A DNA stretch of 11,834 nt from assembly GCA_003224135.1 (NCBI GenBank), contig QHYO01000373.1:1-11834 (forward strand), given 5' to 3'. Source of the stretch: Acidobacteriota bacterium. GTDB taxonomy: Bacteria; Acidobacteriota; Terriglobia; Acidiferrales; UBA7541. Position numbers and translations under genes: made by a program. The notes below the pieces were generated by a model, which saw nothing but the letters and a program-made list of their open reading frames with translations, searched no databases and was not told the origin of the DNA. Shown piece after piece: positions 7,137 to 11,834 of this stretch (position 1 is the first letter of the stretch; every line of letters starts with the position of its first letter).

Positions 7137-8333
7137 CTAGTTACTAGAAACCGCCATAGCCCTTGAAGCCAGGCGGCTTACTTCTTCTTTCGCTATTCGA
7201 CGCGCTTCCCCGTCTGCTGCGAGCACGTCGTCCATCTTCTCGATCCGAATCCGTGGAGTTCGGGCCAGAACCGCTTCCACAATTTCCGGAATTCCGAGGA
7301 ACGGAATCTGGTGTTCTAGAAACGCCGCAACCGCAATCTCGTCAGCGGCATTCAAGGTGCAGGGCCACGCTCCTCCCTTTTTCATGGCTTCGCGGGCCAA
7401 TCGAAGGCAAGGGTAACGGCGCGTGGAAACTTTTTCAAAATCCAATCGCTTTAATTTGGCCCAGTCCAGGTCTACTTGATTAGATGCCACGCGCTCTGGA
7501 TAGGTTAACGCATACTGGATGGGCATGCGCATGTCTGTTGCGCCAAGCTGTGCGAGAACAGAACCATCCACGAATTCGACCATAGAGTGAATCGTGGACT
7601 GTGGATGGATCACGACATCCACCTGAGACGGCTTCATGTCAAACAACCATCGCGCTTCGATAATTTCAAATCCCTTGTTCATCATCGTGGCGGAATCAAC
7701 GGTGATGCGGTTGCCCATTTTCCAGTTGGGATGTGCAAGGGCCTGCTCTACCGTGACGTTTTCCAAGTTCTTGATCGGCGTCTTGCGAAAAGGTCCGCCG
7801 GAAGCGGTGAGTACCAGGCGGCGAACCTCGGAGTGCGCTCCACCACGAAGGCACTGATGAACGGCGTTGTGCTCGCTGTCCACGGGCAAAAGTTCCTTGC
7901 CGGCTTTGTGCGCAGCGGCCATGACAAGTTCCCCGGCCGCAACGAGGACTTCTTTGTTGGATAGCGCAACGGTTTTGCCGAGTTTTACGGCTTCGTAGGT
8001 AGCTGCAAGGCCCACGACACCGACGGCAGCGGAGACTACGATGTCCGCCCTGGCGTGAGTGCCCACCGCGAGCATGCCTTCCGCACCGTGATGGATTTCT
8101 GGGGGCTTGGCAACGCCCTTCTGGCGCAACCGCGCCGCGAGTGCATCCGCGTTCTGGGCCTCTCCCACCGAGACGATCTCAGGTTGGTATCGTTCGATTT
8201 GTCCGAGGAGTTCATCGAGATTGTTGCCTGCGGAAAGCGCCACCACGCCAAAGCGCGGAGCGAGCGCGTCCACCACAGAAAGGCACTGGCGGCCAATCGA
8301 GCCTGTCGAACCAAGGATGGCAAGCTGCTTCAC
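7137..8333 (-). CDS. dxr: 1-deoxy-D-xylulose 5-phosphate reductoisomerase
   Basis: A 398-residue cytosolic enzyme of the MEP isoprenoid pathway; it converts DXP to 2-C-methyl-D-erythritol 4-phosphate with NADPH and a divalent metal. I start it at the GTG at 8333, giving KQLAILGSTGSIG at the very N-terminus, where the NADPH-binding GSTGSIG normally lies, and the standard family length. AGAGGA stands 11-12 bases upstream. A longer frame to 8516 would add 61 residues without family resemblance that overlap cdsA. Catalytic blocks are present: SNKE (125-128), the metal ligands in D152-S-E154-H, TASGGPFR, the HPNWKMG segment and SATMMNKGFE with N219, K220 and E223, plus HPQSTIHSMVEF. It sits 94 bases after cdsA and 43 bases before rseP in the same direction, a very common bacterial order. 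Confidence 0.96.
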   Translation of the reverse strand: MKQLAILGSTGSIGRQCLSVVDALAPRFGVVALSAGNNLDELLGQIERYQPEIVSVGEAQNADALAARLRQKGVAKPPEIHHGAEGMLAVGTHARADIVVSAAVGVVGLAATYEAVKLGKTVALSNKEVLVAAGELVMAAAHKAGKELLPVDSEHNAVHQCLRGGAHSEVRRLVLTASGGPFRKTPIKNLENVTVEQALAHPNWKMGNRITVDSATMMNKGFEIIEARWLFDMKPSQVDVVIHPQSTIHSMVEFVDGSVLAQLGATDMRMPIQYALTYPERVASNQVDLDWAKLKRLDFEKVSTRRYPCLRLAREAMKKGGAWPCTLNAADEIAVAAFLEHQIPFLGIPEIVEAVLARTPRIRIEKMDDVLAADGEARRIAKEEVSRLASRAMAVSSN

Positions 8334-8427
8334 GAAACGAAAAATCCTCTTTAGCTCAGGGTTGTGAAAAGCAAACCTTGAGACCCTGAATCCATTGTGA
8401 GAGACCTGAGGCGGGGACCCAGCGGAC

Positions 8428-9303
8428 TTACGCGCGCGGCGAGTAGATCCACAACCAATAATACCAGACAACCGGGATGGCAAGGATGAGTGCGTCGATA
8501 CGGTCAAGGATGCCACCGTGGCCGGGCAGCAACGCGCCGGAATCCTTCATGCCGGCGCTGCGCTTATAAGCGGATTCGAGAAGATCGCCCATTTGCCCCG
8601 CCACATTGCCCACCGCTGCCATGCCAGCCAGGCGTAGCAGGGTGCCATTCACCCAGTGTGCGGCGATCAATGCAACGACCAAGGAACCGATAAAGCTTGC
8701 GACCGCGCCTTCCCAAGTTTTCTTCGGGCTCAAGTGTGGCGCGAACCGATGGCGGCCCATGGCCCGGCCGACAAAATACGCGGCAGTATCGCCGACCCAG
8801 ATGATGACAAGTGAAAAGAACAGTAGAAAAGGGCCATCGATAGCAATCCCGTGAAGCCGCACGGCGAACGAGAGAGGAAGAGCCACCAGCAGGAGCGCGC
8901 TCGAACTGATGCCTGCCGCAGGCAACGCCTCGACGAGCGGCCGGCGGGTAGCGAGTGTCAAAATCGCAATGCCGATCAAAAAAATAAAGAAAACATCGGC
9001 GACTGTGGGCGTTGGCAGTTTGAAGAGGCCAAAAATCTTGTGTAGCACCGGACCATTGCCGACGGAGTGCTGTTCGTCCATGGCAGTCAGATATTGCACG
9101 TAAACCAGCAAGATTCCGCAGACGGCGGTCCAGTAGCGGTACGCTCGATGGCCAATGGCATCGCCAAGCGCGAAGAACTCAAACATGGCGAGCAAAACGA
9201 CGAGTGATAACGCAACAGACAGTAAGGCGGTGGGCGCTTTCCACACCAAAGCGACCACAAACGGTATCAGCACGGCCGCGGTGACCACGCGTTTCCAAGT
9301 CAT
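8428..9303 (-). CDS. cdsA: Phosphatidate cytidylyltransferase (CDP-diglyceride synthase)
   Basis: A 291-residue integral membrane enzyme that makes CDP-diacylglycerol from phosphatidic acid and CTP, the branch point of phospholipid synthesis. Seven to eight hydrophobic segments cover most of the chain. The conserved cytoplasmic parts are VGDTAAYFVGR (170-180), LSPKKTWEG (191-199) and the family signature SAYKRSAGMKDSG followed by LPGHGGILDRID (244-270), with the metal-binding aspartates at its end. Length is normal. The ATG at 9303 is preceded by GAGG about ten bases upstream. It lies between uppS and dxr; the spacers of 95 and 94 bases are longer than elsewhere in the block, and I see no convincing promoter or terminator in them. 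Confidence 0.95.
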   Translation of the reverse strand: MTWKRVVTAAVLIPFVVALVWKAPTALLSVALSLVVLLAMFEFFALGDAIGHRAYRYWTAVCGILLVYVQYLTAMDEQHSVGNGPVLHKIFGLFKLPTPTVADVFFIFLIGIAILTLATRRPLVEALPAAGISSSALLLVALPLSFAVRLHGIAIDGPFLLFFSLVIIWVGDTAAYFVGRAMGRHRFAPHLSPKKTWEGAVASFIGSLVVALIAAHWVNGTLLRLAGMAAVGNVAGQMGDLLESAYKRSAGMKDSGALLPGHGGILDRIDALILAIPVVWYYWLWIYSPRA

Positions 9304-9398
9304 CGAACGTTACGCCTCGTCAAAAGGAATAAAGCGAATTGACGAATCATGATAACGGGAGAAGCTATGGAGAAGAAAAGGAAATCGGGACAGAAGGA

Positions 9399-10244
9399 CT
9401 ATTTGCGGGCAAGCCGTGAACTGCTGGCTTCCGACTCTTCGCTTTCGCCGATGCCGCCATAGCGGCGATCGCGTTTCTGGAATTCGACGAACGCTTCAAG
9501 CAAACGAGCACGGTTGAAGTCTGGCCACAGCGTTTCCGTGACAAAAATTTCCGCATAAGCGATTTGCCAGAGCAGGAAGTTACTGACGCGCATTTCGCCG
9601 CTGGTGCGAATCAGAAGATCCGGATCGGGCAGCCCGGAAGTGTAAAGATGGCGCTCGACATCGGCTTCGGTGAATTTTTGCGAATTGCCGGAGGCTTCGC
9701 GTTCGGCCAGTAAAGCGTTCGCAGCGTCGACGATTTCCGCCCGGCCACCATAATTGAGCGCGATGCAAAGCACCATGCCCGTATTTTGCTCGGTCGCTTC
9801 CATGGCCTCGCGCGTGTCGCGTTGCACCGCCGCTGGAAGCTCGTCGGCGCGGCCCAGGAAACGCATACGAATATTATTTCGCTGGATCAGCGGCATCTCC
9901 TGCCGGAGATATTCGCGAAGAAGCTGCATCAGGAAATCAATTTCGGCCTTCGGGCGGCGCCAGTTCTCGACGGAGAAAGCGTAAAGCGTCAGGGCTGCAA
10001 TCTTGAGCCGCGAGCAGGTTTCGATAGTGACCCGCGCCGTCTCGGTGCCCTTACGGTGGCCTGCAATGCGGGGCAAATGACGCCGCTGCGCCCAGCGGCC
10101 ATTGCCGTCCATGATCACCGCAAGATGACGCGGCAAACTGCCAAGATTCAGCTTCTCCAGCAAAAAAGCTTCCTCGGCGGTTACGGCGCCGAGCGGATGA
10201 GAAGAGGCGACATGCAGCGTTTTTGAAGATGTAGGGTCAGTCAC
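9399..10244 (-). CDS. uppS: Isoprenyl (undecaprenyl) diphosphate synthase, UPP synthase family
   Basis: A 281-residue cis-prenyltransferase that condenses isopentenyl diphosphate units onto farnesyl diphosphate to make the C55 lipid carrier for peptidoglycan and other envelope polymers. The family motifs are all present: HLAVIMDGNGRWAQRR (40-55) with catalytic D46, GHRKG (62-66), LYAFSVENWRRP (87-98), and DLLIRTSGEMRVSNF with R213-T-S-G-E217, followed by WQIAYAEIFV. The GTG at 10244 is the longest start; it leaves about 20 more residues before DGNGRW than E. coli UppS has, and the AAAGGAG ribosome-like sequence is 16 bases upstream, farther than ideal, so the exact start is uncertain. It opens the envelope-lipid block and precedes cdsA. 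Product chain length cannot be read directly from sequence. Confidence 0.95.
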   Translation of the reverse strand: MTDPTSSKTLHVASSHPLGAVTAEEAFLLEKLNLGSLPRHLAVIMDGNGRWAQRRHLPRIAGHRKGTETARVTIETCSRLKIAALTLYAFSVENWRRPKAEIDFLMQLLREYLRQEMPLIQRNNIRMRFLGRADELPAAVQRDTREAMEATEQNTGMVLCIALNYGGRAEIVDAANALLAEREASGNSQKFTEADVERHLYTSGLPDPDLLIRTSGEMRVSNFLLWQIAYAEIFVTETLWPDFNRARLLEAFVEFQKRDRRYGGIGESEESEASSSRLARK

Positions 10245-10351
10245 GGCGTGAGGTCGCTCTCTCCTTTACCGCACAAAGTTAACACGGCATTTGGGGACGC
10301 TGCAACGGGTTATCCGCTGCGTTTCCGAAATTGCAATGCTCTGAGTAACGC
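10245..10351 (-). promoter_or_regulatory. Putative promoter region of the uppS-cdsA-dxr-rseP-fur block
   Basis: This 107-base spacer lies between the stop of the transporter gene and the uppS start. On the minus strand, TTGCAG (complement of 10300-10305) and TTAACT (complement of 10278-10283) are 17 bases apart, and AAAGGAG follows at 10267-10261. The hexamers match the sigma-70 consensus only about half-way, so this is a candidate based mainly on spacing and position. No terminator hairpin with a T run is visible for the upstream transporter gene, so readthrough into uppS is possible. Confidence 0.3.
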
Positions 10352-11685
10352 TCAAGAAACAGGGTGGGACATTAATTCGCGAATGGAAGAGTATGCGACC
10401 ACCAGAGTGAGCACGATCATCGCGACGGTCGAAATCCAGGCGACCCAATTAAATCCCTTGGGGTTGGTTTGTTCGCCCATCAAGTCACGGCGATTGACCA
10501 GGATCAGAACGAAGATCATCACCACAGGTAAAAGAAATCCGTTCAGCACCTGGGACCAGAGAAGAATGGTGTTGGCGAAGCGGCCCAGGAAAAGGACGAA
10601 AATCACGCCCATGGCGATCAGCGCTGTGTATAACGCGTAGAAAATTTTCGCTTCGCTGCTTCACAGATCACGTACGAGGTGGAAAGAGGAAGGATCGACG
10701 CGGCAAACAGCGAAGCGTTAAGCAAGCCAATCGCGAAAAGTGCGCTGGCCCATTTGCCGGCAAGCGGCTTCAGCGCGAGAGCCGCGGTACCGGCATTGTC
10801 AATGTCGTGGACTCCGTTCGCAAAAAGTGTGGAAGAGGTGCACACAATGATAAAGAAAACGATGATCATGCAACTGATGCTGCCCACCAGCACATCATTC
10901 CGCGTGGCGGGGTACTGGCGCGGGCCAACTCTTTTCTCAACGACGGCCGCTTGCAGGTAGAAGTGTTGCCATGGTGCGATGGTGGTTCCCACTAATCCGG
11001 CAAGGATGATCGCGTAACCGGCGCTGAAGGGCGGAACTTGCACGAACGGGCGAACCGTTGGGATGTAATGCATCAACTGCGGCGGCAGCAGGTGGAGCAG
11101 CGCAATCAGCCATTCCGGCTTGGCGAAAAATGCCGAAACCACATAGGAGAGATACACCACGCAAATACTCAGAAAAATTCGTTCGACCCATTTGGCCGTG
11201 CCTGCAACCACGATCGCCCAGACCAGCAAACCAGCCAGCGGCACCGAAATGAACCGGCTGACGCCAAACGTCTCGCTCGCCCAGAAAACGCCTGTGAACT
11301 CCGCCATGACATTGCCGAGATTCACGACGAGGATTGCAGCCATCAGAAAGAACGTAACGCGAAATCCGAACTCCTCGCGGATTAAGTCAGACAAACCCTT
11401 GCCTGTGACTGCTCCCATCCGCGAGCACATTTCGAGAGAAACGTAGAGCGCAATGGTCATCGGAATCAGCGACCAAAGCACTGTGTTCCCATATTTTGCT
11501 CCAGCTTGCGCGTAGGTGTAGATTCCACCGGCATCGTTGTCGACGTTGGACACGATCAGGCCCGGCCCGACGACCGCAAGAAACAGAGCAATCCGATGGC
11601 GATAGGGACGCACCACGGACATTACCCGTTCTACGCGTTCTGTCCATCCCGCCCACTGCGCTTCAATGTTCTCGCGGTTCCACAT
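10352..11685 (-). pseudogene. NRAMP-superfamily divalent metal transporter (NRMT-like), interrupted by internal deletion and frameshift
   Basis: The first frame, from ATG 11685, encodes about nine membrane segments of an NRAMP (SLC11/COG1914) transporter up to LPLSTSYVICEA (333-343). It then reaches a stop at 10618. The family continues in another frame: EAKIFYALYTALIAMGVIF from about 10655, then SQVLNGFLLPVV and NRRDLMGEQTN, ending at 10352. About 12-15 residues of the loop (usually GxGFExGxxxxF) are missing; the offset fits a deletion of 3n+1 bases. The transport-site residues are unusual. The TM1 motif usually DPGN is D51-A-G-G54, and the TM6 motif usually AxxMPH is T234-T-I-A237-P-W. The loss of Asn and Met resembles the NRMT clade reported to carry magnesium. 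It starts 19 bases after a CBS-domain gene, with GGAAGG about ten bases before the ATG. As written the product would lack its last membrane segments. Confidence 0.82.
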
Positions 11686-11704
11686 CCGGTAGAGTCCTTC
11701 CCCG

Positions 11705-11834
11705 TTACTTCAAAAGTCTTGATACCACGTCGTCCACGGTAATCGCGCCGATGGGGCGCTTATCTTCATCGATAATCGTCAACATCCGCAGATTGTATTT
11801 GTCGAAAATTTCAAATACTTCCTTTTCGCTGGCA
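11705..11834 (-). CDS. CBS-domain protein, C-terminal fragment (5' end outside window)
   Basis: Only the last 42 residues plus the TAA stop are in the window. They read as the second half of a CBS domain: the helix SEKEVFEIFDKYNL, the strand RMLTIIDEDKRPIGAIT and the closing helix VDDVVSRLLK. CBS pairs bind nucleotides or, in MgtE, form part of the magnesium-sensing cytosolic module. The gene ends 19 bases before the NRAMP-type transporter on the same strand, so the two are probably co-transcribed. I recall proteins with an MgtE N-terminal domain plus CBS domains beside such transporters; whether an MgtE-N domain or a PRC-barrel lies upstream cannot be seen here. It could also be a simple CBS protein. 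Confidence 0.75.
   Translation of the reverse strand, partial: ASEKEVFEIFDKYNLRMLTIIDEDKRPIGAITVDDVVSRLLK

Noticed and set aside
8334..8516. Longer N-terminus for dxr (61 extra residues)
   Set aside because: The extension overlaps the end of cdsA, shows no family resemblance, and the GTG at 8333 puts the NADPH-binding motif at its usual place with a ribosome site upstream.
9304..9398. Possible Fur box or promoter in the uppS-cdsA spacer
   Set aside because: The AT-rich stretch near 9338-9355 lacks a convincing palindrome or a properly spaced -35/-10 pair.

Overview
The window looks like chromosome of an Acidobacteriota bacterium, probably an Acidobacteriales or Koribacter/Sulfotelmatobacter-like lineage. 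This rests on remembered resemblance: a DUF1844 protein, an acidobacterial-type RibF motif, the uppS-cdsA-dxr-rseP order and moderately high GC. No rRNA or tRNA gene pins it down. I see no mobile element, CRISPR array or RNA gene. Genes are tightly packed and no gene-free stretch exceeds about 150 bases.

Layout. Positions 1-2650 (minus strand) read as one operon: mazG, a COG3375-type GNAT acyltransferase, then an enolase-superfamily menC/N-succinylamino acid racemase gene that runs off the left edge. mazG and the GNAT gene overlap by ATGA, and 5 bases separate the GNAT gene from menC. A 151-base divergent spacer leads to two plus-strand genes at 2802-5191: a DUF1844 protein and one long ORF that fuses a PhnP-like metallo-beta-lactamase domain to a complete RibF (flavokinase/FAD synthetase). 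Converging on it is a minus-strand block, 5276-10244, read as uppS, cdsA, dxr, rseP, fur-family regulator. These genes make isoprenoid precursor (dxr), the undecaprenyl carrier (uppS) and CDP-diacylglycerol (cdsA), followed by the site-2 protease of envelope stress signalling. The right end (10352-11834, minus) carries the tail of a CBS-domain protein followed by an NRAMP-superfamily transporter.

Two membrane-protein genes, rseP and the NRAMP transporter, are each broken by what looks like a short internal deletion with a frameshift; the family sequence resumes in another frame. Either the genome carries real lesions or the consensus is wrong at about 6190 and about 10655.

The most interesting points are the MBL-RibF fusion; the GNAT plus menC pair, which recalls the Geobacillus D-to-L amino acid conversion operon and raises the possibility of N-succinylamino acid racemase activity; and the NRAMP protein, whose metal-site residues match the magnesium-type (NRMT) pattern rather than the canonical manganese/iron one and which sits beside a CBS-domain partner.
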